A stretch of 64,000 nucleotides of DNA from Undibacterium pigrum (GCF_003201815.1 NZ_QJKB01000003.1:62001-126000); one strand, 5' to 3'. Shown: positions 35,502-46,240, counted from the first letter of the stretch. Translations and numbers: made by a program. The notes: generated by a model not told the origin, from the letters alone.

Positions 35502-36851
35502 ATGAGCATCAACACCACTAACTATTCTGCACGTCGCCAGCAACTGATGTCACAAATGCAGGCGCAAGGTGGTGGTGTAGCAGTCATACCAACTGCACGC
35601 GAATGGATACGCAATAGCGACAATCACTTCCCTTTTCGCCACGATAGTCATTTTTATTATTTGTCCGGCTTCACCGAGCCGGAAGCGGTGGTCGTGCTGG
35701 TCGCCACTGCCGACAAACAGCAGTCGATTTTGTTTTGCCGCGAAAAAAATCCTGAACGTGAAATCTGGGATGGTTTTCGATTTGGGCCAGAGGCAGCGGC
35801 TAAGGAATTTGCTTTCGATGCAGCCTACCCCATCGCCAGCCTGACAGACAAACTGCCAGAATTGCTCAGTGATGCTCGCGCTGTGTTTTACAACACAGCG
35901 CAAGAACCGCATATCGACAGCCAGATACAACAAAGCCTGCAAGCCGTGCGCGACAAGGGTCGTAGCGGCATCAAGGTCCCGTCCATTACGGTGGATGTAC
36001 GAGAACTGATCGATGAAATGCGCCTGTTCAAGGATGCGTCAGAAATCGCCCTGATGCAGCGTGCTGCCAGCATTTCTGCCGATGCCCATGCGCGTGCCAT
36101 GCGCAGCACCAAACCCGGCAAATTTGAATATGAACTGGAAGCGGAATTATTGTATGAATTCCGCCGCAATGGTGCGCAGGCACCGGCCTATGGCTCCATC
36201 GTCGCCACGGGTGCCAATGCCTGCATCCTGCATTACCAGAGCAATCAGGCACAAATCAAGGATGGTGATCTGGTATTGATTGATGCAGGTTGTGAATTCG
36301 ATAGCTATGCATCTGACATTACCCGTACCTTCCCTGCCAATGGCAAGTTCAGCCCAGCGCAAAAACGTCTATATGAAATCGTACTGGCGTCACAGCAGGC
36401 AGCACTGGAATGTGCACGACCAGGTTCTGTGTATATGGATGGCCACAACGCAGCAGTACGCGTGCTGACTCAGGGCATGCTGGATACTGGCCTGCTGGAT
36501 AAAAACAAGGTCGGCAGTCTTGATGATGCAATAGCCAGCGCAGCCTTCCGCCAGTTCTATATGCATGGCACAGGGCACTGGCTGGGCCTGGATGTACATG
36601 ATGTTGGTGACTACAGAGCTGCCGAAAAAACCGGGGATACAAGGGCTTACCGCCAGTTGCAGCCCGGTATGGTCATCACTATAGAACCCGGCATTTATGT
36701 GCGCCCTGCCGAAGGCGTGCCGCAGGAATACTGGAACATAGGCATACGCATAGAAGACGATATCCTGATCACGCCAGATGGTCATATCAACCTCAGCCGC
36801 GACACACCAAAAACCGTAGCAGAGATAGAAGCAGAGATGGCGAAAGCTTAA
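35502..36851 (+). CDS. pepP: Xaa-Pro aminopeptidase P
   Basis: 449 residues. N-terminal creatinase-like domain (about 5-165), then the pita-bread M24 domain. Metal ligands are visible: Asp in DAGCEFDSYASDITRTF (two Asp), His in MHGTGHWLGLDVHDVG, Glu in TIEPGIYV and Glu in GIRIEDD. It removes N-terminal residues preceding proline, in the cytosol. The start is two bases after the murU stop with AAGGA upstream, so it belongs to the amgK-murU-pepP-ubiH run. pepP upstream of ubiH is a conserved order in proteobacteria. Confidence 0.95.
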   Translation: MSINTTNYSARRQQLMSQMQAQGGGVAVIPTAREWIRNSDNHFPFRHDSHFYYLSGFTEPEAVVVLVATADKQQSILFCREKNPEREIWDGFRFGPEAAAKEFAFDAAYPIASLTDKLPELLSDARAVFYNTAQEPHIDSQIQQSLQAVRDKGRSGIKVPSITVDVRELIDEMRLFKDASEIALMQRAASISADAHARAMRSTKPGKFEYELEAELLYEFRRNGAQAPAYGSIVATGANACILHYQSNQAQIKDGDLVLIDAGCEFDSYASDITRTFPANGKFSPAQKRLYEIVLASQQAALECARPGSVYMDGHNAAVRVLTQGMLDTGLLDKNKVGSLDDAIASAAFRQFYMHGTGHWLGLDVHDVGDYRAAEKTGDTRAYRQLQPGMVITIEPGIYVRPAEGVPQEYWNIGIRIEDDILITPDGHINLSRDTPKTVAEIEAEMAKA

Positions 36852-36860
36852 GGTTCACAA

Positions 36861-38042
36861 ATGACTCACACCATCAATGATGTTGATATTGCGATATGTG
36901 GCGCTGGCCCTGTCGGCCAGGCACTGGCTTTATTACTGCAACAGCAGGGTTATGCAGCTGAGCGCATTGCGCTGTACGACGCCAAGACTGCAGAGCAGGC
37001 AGAACAGGATGCGCGCTCCATCGCTATTTCCTATGGCAGCAGGCAAATCCTGCAGGCCGCTGGTGCATGGCCAGTCAGGGCCACCGCCATACAGGAAATT
37101 CATGTTTCACGCCGAGGGCATTTTGGCCGCAGCCTGATGCGGGCGGCTGACTATGCAGTGCCAGACCTGGGCTATGTAGCCCGCTATGGCGACATCATAC
37201 GGCCATTGCAAACAGCCATCAGCAATAAGGGCATACGCATACAGCGGCCAGTAAGTGTCAGCAATATAGAAGAAGCTGCAGACCATGTGCGCCTGACACT
37301 AAGCCATGCAGACACAGGGGAAACCAGCCATGTCAGCGCCAGCATCGTCATACAGGCAGAAGGCGGTACTTTTGGTGACCAGGAACAACGTAGCCAGCGT
37401 CATGATTACCAGCAAACCGCCATCATCGCTCACGTCAATACCGATGCCCAGATAGCCGGGCGCGCCTTTGAACGCTTCACCGAACAAGGCCCGCTGGCCT
37501 TGTTGCCGCAAGAAGATGGCTATGCCCTGGTCTGGTGTGTACGGCCTGAGCAGGCAGAGCATTTGCTGGCACTGGATGAGCAGGGTTTCAAACAAGCCCT
37601 GCAAACTGCTTTTGGCTATCGCCTTGGCAACTTTATCAAGACTTCAGCACGCTTGTCCTACCCGCTGGGCCTGAATGCGCAGGCGCATGCCACGGCCCGC
37701 ACAGTTGCCATTGGTAATGCCGCACAAACCCTGCACCCGGTTGCGGGGCAAGGCCTGAACCTGGGCCTGCGCGACAGCATGGTACTGGCACGTGCACTGA
37801 CACGGCACTTGCATGATACTGCCAGCAGCGATCGCGCGGCCGCCTTGCAAGCCTATCTGGCAGAACGCCAGGCCGACAGGAAGCTGACCATACGCATTAC
37901 CGACAGCATGGCCCGTGTATTTGCCAGCAGCCCTGATGGCTCATTCAGCCAGACCTTGCTCGGCCTGGGGCTGGGTGCACTGGATATGGTGAAGCCAGCA
38001 AAGCGTATGCTGGCAGAACAAATGATGTTTGGCTGGCGCTGA
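36861..38042 (+). CDS. ubiH: UbiH/VisC-family FAD-dependent ubiquinone hydroxylase
   Basis: 393 residues. FAD-binding GAGPVGQALAL at the N-terminus, the internal DARSIAISYGS motif (about 50-60) of the UbiH/Coq6 group, and the second FAD motif GNAAQTLHPVAGQGLNLGLRD near 290-310. These monooxygenases hydroxylate the ring in ubiquinone synthesis. Position after pepP supports UbiH over UbiF/VisC, but the position of hydroxylation cannot be fixed from sequence. Nine bases separate it from pepP. Confidence 0.88.
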   Translation: MTHTINDVDIAICGAGPVGQALALLLQQQGYAAERIALYDAKTAEQAEQDARSIAISYGSRQILQAAGAWPVRATAIQEIHVSRRGHFGRSLMRAADYAVPDLGYVARYGDIIRPLQTAISNKGIRIQRPVSVSNIEEAADHVRLTLSHADTGETSHVSASIVIQAEGGTFGDQEQRSQRHDYQQTAIIAHVNTDAQIAGRAFERFTEQGPLALLPQEDGYALVWCVRPEQAEHLLALDEQGFKQALQTAFGYRLGNFIKTSARLSYPLGLNAQAHATARTVAIGNAAQTLHPVAGQGLNLGLRDSMVLARALTRHLHDTASSDRAAALQAYLAERQADRKLTIRITDSMARVFASSPDGSFSQTLLGLGLGALDMVKPAKRMLAEQMMFGWR

Positions 38043-38062
38043 GCGCACACAACGGTGCGCTC
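38041..38062. terminator. Hairpin between convergent ubiH and the MFS gene
   Basis: GAGCGCAC (38041-38048) pairs perfectly with GTGCGCTC (38055-38062) around six bases. It overlaps the ubiH stop and has no clear T run, so termination may be weak or shared with other factors. Confidence 0.5.
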
Positions 38063-38080
38063 AATTCACCAACTCACCAA

Positions 38081-39430
38081 CTAGTTTCTGATCTCCAAAG
38101 CACGGTTCAAGCTCAGCGCAGCTATTGAACAAGCTGCGCCAGACAACAGGTAGAGACTGACATATTCCAGCCCGAAATGTGCTGACAAGCCCAGTGCCAC
38201 CAGTGGGGCGAAACCGGCACCGACCAGCCATGCCAGATCAGATGTCAGGGCAGCGCCGGTATAACGGTATTTGGGAGCAAAATTGGAAGTCACCGCACCC
38301 GATGCCTGTCCGTAGGACAATCCAAGTACGCCAAAGCCCAGCAGAATAAAGATATCCTGCCCCAGCTCACCGCCATCCAGCAAGGCGGGTACGAAGCCAC
38401 TCAGCACAGCAATCATCAGTGCCAGTGCGAACAACATTTTGCGGCGACCAATACGGTCAGCGATGAGGCCAGAAATAATAATGCCCACGATCATGAAGAC
38501 TGCGCCAAACATTTGTATTTCCAGGAACTCGGTTAGAGAACGTTTGGAATAAATCGTGATCCACGACAAGGGAAATACCGTCACCAGATGAAACAGCGCG
38601 TAGCTGGCCAATGCGGCCAGCGCACCGATGAGCAGGTTACGCCCCTGTGAACGGGTCATTTCGATAATACTGGTTGGCTCCAGTTCGCGCTCATCGAGTA
38701 AATGCTTATATTCATTGGTAGAAACCAGGCGCAAACGGGCAAACAAGGCAACTACGTTGATCGCGAAAGCGACATAGAAGGGGTAGCGCCATCCCCATTC
38801 CAGGAAATCTTCCGTCGACAGGTTGGCGAGCATGTAGGCAAAGAGACCAGCAGCAATCATGAAGCCGACAGGTGCACCAAGCTGACCCAGCATGGCATAC
38901 CAGCCGCGCTTGTTTTCTGGTGCATTCAAGGCCAGCAAGGACGGCAGACCATCCCAGGAACCGCCCAGTGCAAAGCCCTGCCCTATACGCAGCAAGGACA
39001 AAAAGATAATGGAAGTGACACCCAGATGCGAATAGGTTGGCAGGAATGCAATGCCAGCGGTAGAAGCACCCAATAACACCAGGGCGATGGTGAGCTTGGC
39101 TTCACGTCCCAGGTGTTTCTGGATTTCCATGAAGGCTACTGTTCCAAACGGCCGTGCCAGAAATGCAAATGAAAAGATGACGAAAGCATACAGTGTGCCT
39201 TCCAGCCTTTGTTCAAATGGAAAGAAAACCTGGGGGAAAACCAGCACAGAGGCCAGCGCATAAACAAAGAAGTCAAAATATTCCGAGGCCCTGCCGATGA
39301 CGACGCCAATGGCGATTTCGCCTGGAGCAATAGAGGAATGGTCGGAATGATGGTCTTTCATATGACCGCTTCCAGCAGTTGTCATATGGATGGGAGGCAG
39401 TTCATTCTCATTGGTGCTGATGCTGGCCAT
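38081..39430 (-). CDS. MFS transporter, metabolite:H+ symporter-like
   Basis: 449 residues, about 12 membrane segments. A His-rich hydrophilic N-terminus of about 35 residues (HMKDHHSDHSS) precedes the first helix. ASEYFDFFVYALASVLVF, FLARPFGTVAF and LLRIGQGFALGGSWDG are marks of the ShiA/ProP-like symporter branch of the major facilitator superfamily, which moves organic acids, shikimate or betaine. The GGSWDG variant of the usual GGEWGG is unusual, so the substrate may differ. GGGA ribosome site. Alone and divergent from cyoA. Confidence 0.85.
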   Translation of the reverse strand: MASISTNENELPPIHMTTAGSGHMKDHHSDHSSIAPGEIAIGVVIGRASEYFDFFVYALASVLVFPQVFFPFEQRLEGTLYAFVIFSFAFLARPFGTVAFMEIQKHLGREAKLTIALVLLGASTAGIAFLPTYSHLGVTSIIFLSLLRIGQGFALGGSWDGLPSLLALNAPENKRGWYAMLGQLGAPVGFMIAAGLFAYMLANLSTEDFLEWGWRYPFYVAFAINVVALFARLRLVSTNEYKHLLDERELEPTSIIEMTRSQGRNLLIGALAALASYALFHLVTVFPLSWITIYSKRSLTEFLEIQMFGAVFMIVGIIISGLIADRIGRRKMLFALALMIAVLSGFVPALLDGGELGQDIFILLGFGVLGLSYGQASGAVTSNFAPKYRYTGAALTSDLAWLVGAGFAPLVALGLSAHFGLEYVSLYLLSGAACSIAALSLNRALEIRN

Positions 39431-39565
39431 AATGGTCCCTCAATTTGTCTCTAAAAATTATAGTCTGGCTCCTGTGCGATCTTCAGTTTTGATGCTTATT
39501 TGAAAACTAGGACAAAACGTCCAATCGCCAAGGCCTTTTTGTAGAGTTACATTAGCACAAATTTC

Positions 39566-39571
39566 TATAAT
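39566..39571 (+). promoter_or_regulatory. Putative -10 box of the cyo operon
   Basis: A perfect TATAAT lies 17 bases before the cyoA ATG. No good -35 box is found at 16-18 bases upstream, so an activator may be needed. The transcript leader would be only about ten bases, consistent with the absence of a clear ribosome site before the ATG. Confidence 0.4.
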
Positions 39572-39588
39572 CATTGACCTATCTCAAT

Positions 39589-40701
39589 ATGATTCCCTTA
39601 TTTGCACGACGCGGATTTGCTGTTTTTTCTGCAATTTTGTTGGCGGGTTGCAACACGGTGGTAATGAATCCATCAGGCGACATTGCCTCTCAACAAAGCC
39701 ATTTGATATGGGTATCCACGCTGTTGATGTTGCTGATCATTGTACCAGTGATCTTTTTGACCATTCTTTTTGCCTGGCGTTACCGGAAAAATAACACTTC
39801 AGCAAAATATGAACCAGACTGGGACCATTCTACCCAGCTTGAACTCGTGATCTGGGGTGCACCGCTGCTGATCATCATCGCCCTGGGCCTGATCACCTGG
39901 ATCAGCACACATACGCTGGACCCTTATCGCAAGCTGTCACGCCTGGATGAAAACCGCCCTCTTCCTGCTGACGCGAAGGTCTTGAATGTCGAAGTTGTGG
40001 CGCTGGACTGGAAATGGCTGTTCATTTACCCGGACCTTGGTATCGCTACAGTCAATGAACTGGCTGCCCCCATTGACGTGCCTGTGCGCTTCAAGATTAC
40101 GGCATCCAATGTCATGAACTCTTTCTTTATCCCTGCACTGGCTGGTCAAATTTATGCGATGCCAGGCATGCAGACTACGCTGAATGCCGTCATCAACAAG
40201 CCAGGGCAGTTCGATGGCTTTTCAGCCAACTATAGCGGCGCAGGTTTCTCTGACATGCGCTTCAAGTTCCATGGCATGAGCGCGCAGAATTTTGAACAGT
40301 GGGTGCAGGCGACCAAAGGCAAGCAACAAACGCTGGACCGTGCAACTTATCTGAAACTGGAAAAACCTAGTGAGCGTGAGCCAGTACGTCATTACGCCAG
40401 CGTCGATGCAAGTTTGTTTCACGCCATCCTGAACCGTTGCGTCAGTGCTGGTGAAGTCTGCATGGACAAAATGATGATGAGTGATGCAAAGGCAAATGCC
40501 AGAGCCTATGCTGCATCTGACGCAAAAATGGATTTCACCAGGCTGTTCACGCAAAGCCTGGAAAAAGATAACGCCGCACGCACAGCACGCTTGCTGGCCT
40601 ATCTGGACGCTGACATTTGTAAAGCATCCCCAGAAGCGTCCTCCAAAGCGTTCCCGGAAGCGTTCCCTGAAGTGCTCCCTATTATCACCGGAAATAAATG
40701 A
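39589..40701 (+). CDS. cyoA: Cytochrome bo3 ubiquinol oxidase subunit II
   Basis: 370 residues from ATG 39589; a TTG five codons upstream is less likely. A lipoprotein signal ends in ILLAGC. Two membrane segments (about 40-65 and 85-108) follow, then the periplasmic cupredoxin-like domain without the CuA ligands, as in quinol oxidases ([33 protein letters not shown]). The C-terminus is longer than in E. coli and ends with an imperfect Pro/Glu/Ala/Ser repeat ([18 protein letters not shown]). It heads cyoABCD-SURF1. Confidence 0.95.
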   Translation: MIPLFARRGFAVFSAILLAGCNTVVMNPSGDIASQQSHLIWVSTLLMLLIIVPVIFLTILFAWRYRKNNTSAKYEPDWDHSTQLELVIWGAPLLIIIALGLITWISTHTLDPYRKLSRLDENRPLPADAKVLNVEVVALDWKWLFIYPDLGIATVNELAAPIDVPVRFKITASNVMNSFFIPALAGQIYAMPGMQTTLNAVINKPGQFDGFSANYSGAGFSDMRFKFHGMSAQNFEQWVQATKGKQQTLDRATYLKLEKPSEREPVRHYASVDASLFHAILNRCVSAGEVCMDKMMMSDAKANARAYAASDAKMDFTRLFTQSLEKDNAARTARLLAYLDADICKASPEASSKAFPEAFPEVLPIITGNK

Positions 40702-42707
40702 TGCAAGACCAACTCGATTTGACGAAGCTCATCTTCGGCCGTCTCTCATGGGACGTGATTCCCTTTCATGAACCCATCCTGCTGGCGACCTTTATCGCTG
40801 TCGCTCTTGGTGGCATAGGCCTTCTTGGCGCACTGACGTATTTCCGCGTATGGGGCACTTTGTGGCGAGACTGGTTTACCAGTATCGATCACAAAAAGAT
40901 AGGTATCATGTATGTGATTTTTGCCATTGTCATGCTGCTGCGCGGCTTTGCTGACGCCCTCATGATGCGCTTGCAACAGGCGATCGCCTTTGGTGATACA
41001 GCAGGTTTCCTGCCACCGCATCACTACGACCAGATCTTTACCGCGCATGGCGTGATCATGATTTTCTTCGTGGCCATGCCTTTGGTCACCGGTTTGATGA
41101 ACTATGTCGTACCACTGCAAATCGGTGCGCGCGACGTGGCGTTTCCCTTCCTGAATAATTTCAGTTTCTGGATGACTGCCTTTGGTGGCGGCCTGGTGAT
41201 GGTGTCGCTGTTCGTGGGCGAATTTGCGCGTACTGGCTGGCTGGCATATCCACCGCTGTCTGGCATTATGGCCAGCCCGGATGTGGGGGTTGATTACTAT
41301 ATCTGGTCATTGCAGATTGCCGGTGTAGGTACTTTGCTGTCGGGCATCAACCTGATCGCCACCATCATTAAAATGCGCGCCCCTGGCATGACGATGATGA
41401 AGATGCCAGTATTTACCTGGACTGCGCTGTGTACCAACATTTTGATCGTTGCAGCCTTCCCGGTATTGACTGCGGTATTGGGCATGCTGTCACTCGACCG
41501 TATGTTTGGCACCAATTTCTTCACCAATGATCTTGGTGGCAACTCCATGATGTATGTGAACCTGATCTGGATCTGGGGCCACCCTGAGGTGTATATCCTG
41601 GTCTTGCCTGCGTTCGGTGTTTTCTCTGAAATCGTCTCGACATTCTGTAGCAAACGCTTGTTTGGCTATACCTCCATGGTGTATGCAACCGTGGTGATCA
41701 CTATTCTGTCTTACCTGGTATGGCTGCATCACTTCTTTACGATGGGGTCTGGCGCGAGTGTCAATTCCTTCTTCGGTATCACGACCATGATTATCTCGAT
41801 TCCTACCGGAGCGAAGATATTCAACTGGCTGTTCACGATGTACCGTGGCCGTATCCGTTTTGAATTGCCTATGCTGTGGACCATGGGTTTCATGATCACT
41901 TTCGTTATTGGCGGCATGACAGGCGTCTTGCTGGCAGTACCACCTGCTGATTTCGTTTTGCACAACAGCCTGTTCCTGATTGCCCACTTCCATAACGTCA
42001 TTATCGGTGGCGTGCTGTTCGGCATGTTCGCTGGCATCAACTACTGGTTCCCTAAAGCTTTTGGCTACAAACTCGATGACTTCTGGGGCAAATGCTGCTT
42101 CTGGTTCTGGACTATCGGTTTCTACTTTGCTTTCATGCCTTTGTATGTACTGGGCCTGATGGGTGTGACAAGACGCTTGAGCCATTTTGAAGATCCATCC
42201 CTGCAAATCTGGTTCCAGATCGCGGCTTTCGGTGCTGTCCTGATTGCCATTGGTATCGCTTCCTTCATCATCCAGTTATATGTCAGCTTCAAGCGTCGTG
42301 CATCCCTGCGTGATGTTACTGGTGACCCATGGGGTGGCCGTACGCTGGAATGGTCAACATCTTCGCCACCGGCAGCCTACAACTTCGCCTTCACACCAAA
42401 AGTGTATGACAACGATGCATGGGCTGATATGAAGAGCAAGCAATACGTCAGGCCAACAGACGGTTTCGTGCCTATCCATATGCCCAAGAATACCGGTGCT
42501 GGCTTCATCATCGCCTTGTTGAGCGCGGTGTGTGGCTTCGCCCTGATCTGGCAAATGTGGTTGCTGGCAGTCCTGGGTTTTGTGGCGATGATGGTTGCCA
42601 TTATTGTCCATACCTTCAACTACAAGCGCGACTACTATATCCCTGTTGCCGATGTCATCCGTACTGAAGATGAACGTACCCGCTTATCAGGTGCCAGCTA
42701 TGTCTAA
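40698..42707 (+). CDS. cyoB: Cytochrome bo3 ubiquinol oxidase subunit I
   Basis: 669 residues, about 15 membrane segments, full length. The catalytic core of the heme-copper oxidase: [11 protein letters not shown] at the start, a heme His in [10 protein letters not shown], the CuB/Tyr region [15 protein letters not shown] with the proton-channel Glu, the two CuB His in HHFFTMG, and HFHNVIIGG for the hemes. It reduces oxygen to water with quinol and pumps protons. The ATG overlaps the cyoA stop by four bases. Confidence 0.97.
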   Translation: MMQDQLDLTKLIFGRLSWDVIPFHEPILLATFIAVALGGIGLLGALTYFRVWGTLWRDWFTSIDHKKIGIMYVIFAIVMLLRGFADALMMRLQQAIAFGDTAGFLPPHHYDQIFTAHGVIMIFFVAMPLVTGLMNYVVPLQIGARDVAFPFLNNFSFWMTAFGGGLVMVSLFVGEFARTGWLAYPPLSGIMASPDVGVDYYIWSLQIAGVGTLLSGINLIATIIKMRAPGMTMMKMPVFTWTALCTNILIVAAFPVLTAVLGMLSLDRMFGTNFFTNDLGGNSMMYVNLIWIWGHPEVYILVLPAFGVFSEIVSTFCSKRLFGYTSMVYATVVITILSYLVWLHHFFTMGSGASVNSFFGITTMIISIPTGAKIFNWLFTMYRGRIRFELPMLWTMGFMITFVIGGMTGVLLAVPPADFVLHNSLFLIAHFHNVIIGGVLFGMFAGINYWFPKAFGYKLDDFWGKCCFWFWTIGFYFAFMPLYVLGLMGVTRRLSHFEDPSLQIWFQIAAFGAVLIAIGIASFIIQLYVSFKRRASLRDVTGDPWGGRTLEWSTSSPPAAYNFAFTPKVYDNDAWADMKSKQYVRPTDGFVPIHMPKNTGAGFIIALLSAVCGFALIWQMWLLAVLGFVAMMVAIIVHTFNYKRDYYIPVADVIRTEDERTRLSGASYV

Positions 42708-43365
42708 TACCGCAACTTTTCCAAACGAAGGCGCTAACTTGAATACCAGTGCAACTTCTCAGCCTGGCAAATTTGTCAGCAGCGATTTTTATGTCAAGGA
42801 ACATCATCCGGAAAACGGCACCCTGCTGGGCTTCTGGCTTTACCTGATGAGCGATTGCCTGATCTTCGCCTGTCTGTTTGCGACCTATGCTGTACTTGGC
42901 CGTAACTATGCAGGCGGCCCTACAGGCGCAGAATTGTTCGACCTGCCACTGGTTGCCGTCAATACATCTTTACTGCTGTTGTCTTCCATCACGTATGGTT
43001 TCTCCATGCTGGAAATGCAGCGCAAGCGTGTTAAAGCCACCCTGATCTGGCTGGCCATTACCGGCTTGCTGGGTGCAGGCTTTATCAGTCTTGAACTGTA
43101 TGAATTTGCTCACCTGATACATGAAGGTGCAGGCCCACAACGCAGCGGCTTTTTGACTTCCTTCTTTGCCCTGGTTGGTACGCACGGCCTGCACGTGAGT
43201 TTCGGTATTATTTGGCTGATTACCCTGATGTTCCAGATAGGCCGTCATGGCCTGACGCCAGAAAATGGCCGGAGGCTGATGTGCCTGTCCATGTTCTGGC
43301 ATTTCCTTGACGTGATCTGGATCGGCGTATTTACCTTTGTTTATTTGATGGGAGTCTTGCCATGA
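42700..43365 (+). CDS. cyoC: Cytochrome bo3 ubiquinol oxidase subunit III
   Basis: 221 residues from ATG 42700, overlapping the end of cyoB by eight bases; upstream in-frame sequence is part of cyoB. Five membrane segments. Family marks include [23 protein letters not shown] and [13 protein letters not shown], with the stretch [19 protein letters not shown] at the end. It stabilises the oxidase and assists assembly. Followed by cyoD with an ATGA overlap. Confidence 0.96.
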   Translation: MSNTATFPNEGANLNTSATSQPGKFVSSDFYVKEHHPENGTLLGFWLYLMSDCLIFACLFATYAVLGRNYAGGPTGAELFDLPLVAVNTSLLLLSSITYGFSMLEMQRKRVKATLIWLAITGLLGAGFISLELYEFAHLIHEGAGPQRSGFLTSFFALVGTHGLHVSFGIIWLITLMFQIGRHGLTPENGRRLMCLSMFWHFLDVIWIGVFTFVYLMGVLP

Positions 43366-43886
43366 GCGCACACCAAGAACACACAGCGCATGGTCACGAT
43401 GGCCACGGTAGTCATCATGATGACCATCACGGACATACGCATGCCAACCATGGCAGCCTGAAAGAATACGCTACCGGATTCATGCTGGCCGTGATCCTGA
43501 CCGCCATCCCTTTCTGGCTGGTCATGGGCAAGGTCATGAACAAGTCTAGTACCACAGGCATAGTCCTGCTGGTATTTGCAGCGATACAGATCGTGGTGCA
43601 CATGGTGTATTTCCTGCACATGAATAGTAAATCCGAAGGTGGCTGGACCATGCTTGCGCTGGTGTTCACTGGCATGCTGGTATTTATCATGATGAGCGGA
43701 TCGCTGTGGGTCATGTATCACCTGAATCACAATATGATGCCTGGCATGATGCATGAAACAGAAACAAAGCCGGAATCGATTAAAGGCGAGCTTATGCCCA
43801 TGTCAAAACCAGAGGCACAATCAATGCCAGCAGCGGCATCCAGTCCGGTAGCTGACAACACGAAGCCTGCACCGTCCATGCAATGA
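43362..43886 (+). CDS. cyoD: Cytochrome bo3 ubiquinol oxidase subunit IV, extended at both ends
   Basis: 174 residues, well over the 109 of E. coli CyoD. The core (about 30-125) has three membrane helices with [21 protein letters not shown] and [10 protein letters not shown]. The N-terminus is a His/Asp/Gly-rich metal-binding-like string (residues about 4-30), and the C-terminus (about 125-174) is a Met/Pro/Ser-rich tail. Both could bind copper near the enzyme. It overlaps cyoC by four bases and the SURF1 gene by four bases, so the operon is continuous. Confidence 0.93.
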   Translation: MSAHQEHTAHGHDGHGSHHDDHHGHTHANHGSLKEYATGFMLAVILTAIPFWLVMGKVMNKSSTTGIVLLVFAAIQIVVHMVYFLHMNSKSEGGWTMLALVFTGMLVFIMMSGSLWVMYHLNHNMMPGMMHETETKPESIKGELMPMSKPEAQSMPAAASSPVADNTKPAPSMQ

Positions 43887-44761
43887 ACGAGCCTGAAGCA
43901 GGAATGACAGGTAAAGGAGCTGATCTGGCGTCCAAGTCAGATCAGCCCAGGTATCTCGCCCGGCACTCCAGTTTATTCAAAATAGGCTTTACCGCCTGCA
44001 TGACAGCTATTTTTGCAGGCTTCATTTCCCTGGGCACCTGGCAAGTCATACGGCTTCAATGGAAGCTCGACCTCATCGCAAAAGTTGAACAGCGTGTGCA
44101 CGCAGCTCCAGTAGCTGCTCCAGTTCTGTCGCAATGGCCACGAATCAATGCAAGTGCAGATGAGTACCGCCATGTGCAAATTAGCGGTGTTTTCCTGCAT
44201 GAGAAAACGGTGCTGGTACAAGCCACTACCGAACTGGGTGGCGGTTTTTGGGTAATGACGCCCATGGCGATTGCAGACCAGGCTACAGTACTGGTCAACC
44301 GTGGTTTTATCCCGGAAAAAATGGCTACGTCTTACCGCACAACTAGCACAACATCAACAAAAGATCGGCCTGCCTCGCATGAAACTGTGACGACTAATAT
44401 CATAGGTCTATTGCGCATGACAGAACCGGGAGGCGGATATTTGAGAAAAAATGATACGGCGGGCAATCGCTGGTATTCACGCGATGTGCAGGCGATTGCG
44501 GCTGCAACTGGCTTGAACAAGCCTGCGCCCTTTTTTATCGATGCTGATGCAAGTCAGACCAACAACAAGCTCGCTGCGCAACAAAATGAGAGCACGGCCA
44601 GCTATCCCGTCGCAGGTTTAACGGTGATCCATTTCCACAACAATCATTTGATTTATGCCCTGGTCTGGTTCTCGCTGGCAGCCATGACGGCTGCAGCCTG
44701 GGCTTATGTCCTCCGGGATAGAAAAAACAGTAAGCCCCCCGGCACAGGAAACCCGGCATAA
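43883..44761 (+). CDS. SURF1-family oxidase assembly factor
   Basis: 292 residues. Two membrane helices near the ends (about 34-54 and 255-275) frame a periplasmic domain, the SURF1 layout. SLGTWQVIRLQWK is the family start signature, and VLVNRGFIP a second. Known SURF1 proteins help insert heme in heme-copper oxidases. Its start overlaps cyoD (ATGA), so it is dedicated to the bo3 quinol oxidase here. The first 28 residues are extra and polar. Confidence 0.92.
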   Translation: MNEPEAGMTGKGADLASKSDQPRYLARHSSLFKIGFTACMTAIFAGFISLGTWQVIRLQWKLDLIAKVEQRVHAAPVAAPVLSQWPRINASADEYRHVQISGVFLHEKTVLVQATTELGGGFWVMTPMAIADQATVLVNRGFIPEKMATSYRTTSTTSTKDRPASHETVTTNIIGLLRMTEPGGGYLRKNDTAGNRWYSRDVQAIAAATGLNKPAPFFIDADASQTNNKLAAQQNESTASYPVAGLTVIHFHNNHLIYALVWFSLAAMTAAAWAYVLRDRKNSKPPGTGNPA

Positions 44762-44894
44762 GCCAGGCTTACTTGCAAATTTAATATAACGCCCATGATC
44801 TGGTAGCATGCACTGACCAGCAGCTTAAACAGCGCAATCGGACATGGCGAATATGACAAAAAAAATAGTTCCATACAGTATTGGGCAAGGAATA

Positions 44895-46205
44895 ATGGCA
44901 AAAACTGCAACCAAAACACCGGCAAAACAGTCTGCCATCGCTATCGAGTACGAAAATTCGGCAGGCCACAAGAATATGCTGCAGCTTATTCAGTTGCGCT
45001 GGCTTGCCGTGTTTGGTCAGTTATCGACCATCCTGATCGTCATGTTTGGCTTTGGCATACACTTGCCACTGTTCAAAATGCTGGTTGTGCTGATCTGCCT
45101 GATAGGCTTTAACATTGCCAGCCATCTGCGCTGGCACGAGCGCGTGTATGTGACCAATGGCGAACTTGTTTTTGCCTTGCTGATCGACGTATTCAGCCTG
45201 ACGGCACAGCTGTATTTTGGCGGTGGCACATCGAATCCCTTTGCTTTCCTGTATCTCTTGCAAGTGATTTTAAGTGCGGTCTTGCTGGAAGCCTGGTCTA
45301 CCTGGATCATCGTCGCCATCACCAGTGTCTGCCTGGCCGGGCTATCACTGTTTTCTGAGCCTTTGCCATTGCCGCCAAATGAAACTGGTGGCCTGTCGCA
45401 CCTGTATGTAGCCGGTTTCATTATTTGCTTCATCCTCAATGCTGCGCTGCTGGTGTTCTTTATCACCCGTATAGGCCGCAACCTGCATGCGCGCGATGCC
45501 CAACTGGCTGATCTGCATCAGCGTGCGGTTGAAGAAGATCACATCGTACGCATGGGCCTGCTGGCTTCTGGTGCGGCCCATGAACTGGGGACGCCGCTGG
45601 CGACGCTCTCAGTCATCCTGGGTGACTGGCGACGCATGCCGGAGTTCAAAAAAAACCCGGAGCTGCTGGAAGAAATCAGTGAAATGGAAACCCAGTTGCA
45701 ACGCTGCAAAAGCATAGTCAGCGGCATTCTGTTGTCAGCTGGCGAAGCGCGTGGCGAGTCTGCGGTCAAAACAACGATCAATACTTTCTTAAATGATCTC
45801 ACCAAAGAATTTACATCGACGCGGACAATAGTTTCATTTGGTTTCGATAATCAGATTCAGGAAGATATCCCCATTGTCTTTGATACTGCACTCAAGCAAA
45901 TGGTCTGCAATGTGCTCGACAATGCCCTGGAAGCCTCACCTGATTGGCTGCGCATGGAGGTCAGGCGTCAGGAAGATTCATTGATCTTTACCGTAGTAGA
46001 TAGCGGGCATGGTTTTGATCCCGTCATTCTGTCACGCATAGGTGAACCGTATCAATCCACCAAAGGCCGGCCCGGCAGCGGCCTGGGACTTTTCTTTGTC
46101 GTCAACGTAGCCCGCAAACTGGGTGGGCAGGTCATGGCATCCAACCGCGAAGAAGGCGGTGCCATCGTACAATTGAGTCTGCCACTTTCGGCGATCATGC
46201 TTTAG
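44895..46205 (+). CDS. regB: Redox sensor histidine kinase, RegB/PrrB type
   Basis: 436 residues from ATG 44895 with AAGGA just upstream; an ATG at 44844 opens the frame earlier but lacks one. Six membrane segments (about 30-185) include GGGTSNPF (109-116), the quinone-binding box of RegB. The phosphoacceptor is His229 in AAHELGTPLAT, and the redox-active Cys271 lies in QRCKSIV, matching the RegB redox switch. The ATPase has NVLDNALEASP and GLGLFFV. The neighbours are the bo3 oxidase operon upstream and regA downstream, so electron flow through quinones is probably what it reads. Confidence 0.93.
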   Translation: MAKTATKTPAKQSAIAIEYENSAGHKNMLQLIQLRWLAVFGQLSTILIVMFGFGIHLPLFKMLVVLICLIGFNIASHLRWHERVYVTNGELVFALLIDVFSLTAQLYFGGGTSNPFAFLYLLQVILSAVLLEAWSTWIIVAITSVCLAGLSLFSEPLPLPPNETGGLSHLYVAGFIICFILNAALLVFFITRIGRNLHARDAQLADLHQRAVEEDHIVRMGLLASGAAHELGTPLATLSVILGDWRRMPEFKKNPELLEEISEMETQLQRCKSIVSGILLSAGEARGESAVKTTINTFLNDLTKEFTSTRTIVSFGFDNQIQEDIPIVFDTALKQMVCNVLDNALEASPDWLRMEVRRQEDSLIFTVVDSGHGFDPVILSRIGEPYQSTKGRPGSGLGLFFVVNVARKLGGQVMASNREEGGAIVQLSLPLSAIML

Positions 46206-46211
46206 GAAGCT

Positions 46212-46240
46212 CTGATTAAGTTAATGCGCCGCTTAATCAG
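46212..46240. terminator. Hairpin between regB and regA
   Basis: CTGATTAAG (46212-46220) pairs perfectly with CTTAATCAG (46232-46240) around 11 bases, just after the regB stop. There is no T run. It may attenuate read-through into regA or act as a binding site; the 169-base gap suggests regA can have its own promoter. Confidence 0.45.

Noticed and set aside
41490-42206. A 238-codon minus-strand frame
   Set aside because: Antisense shadow of cyoB; His/Gln-rich composition typical of such shadows.
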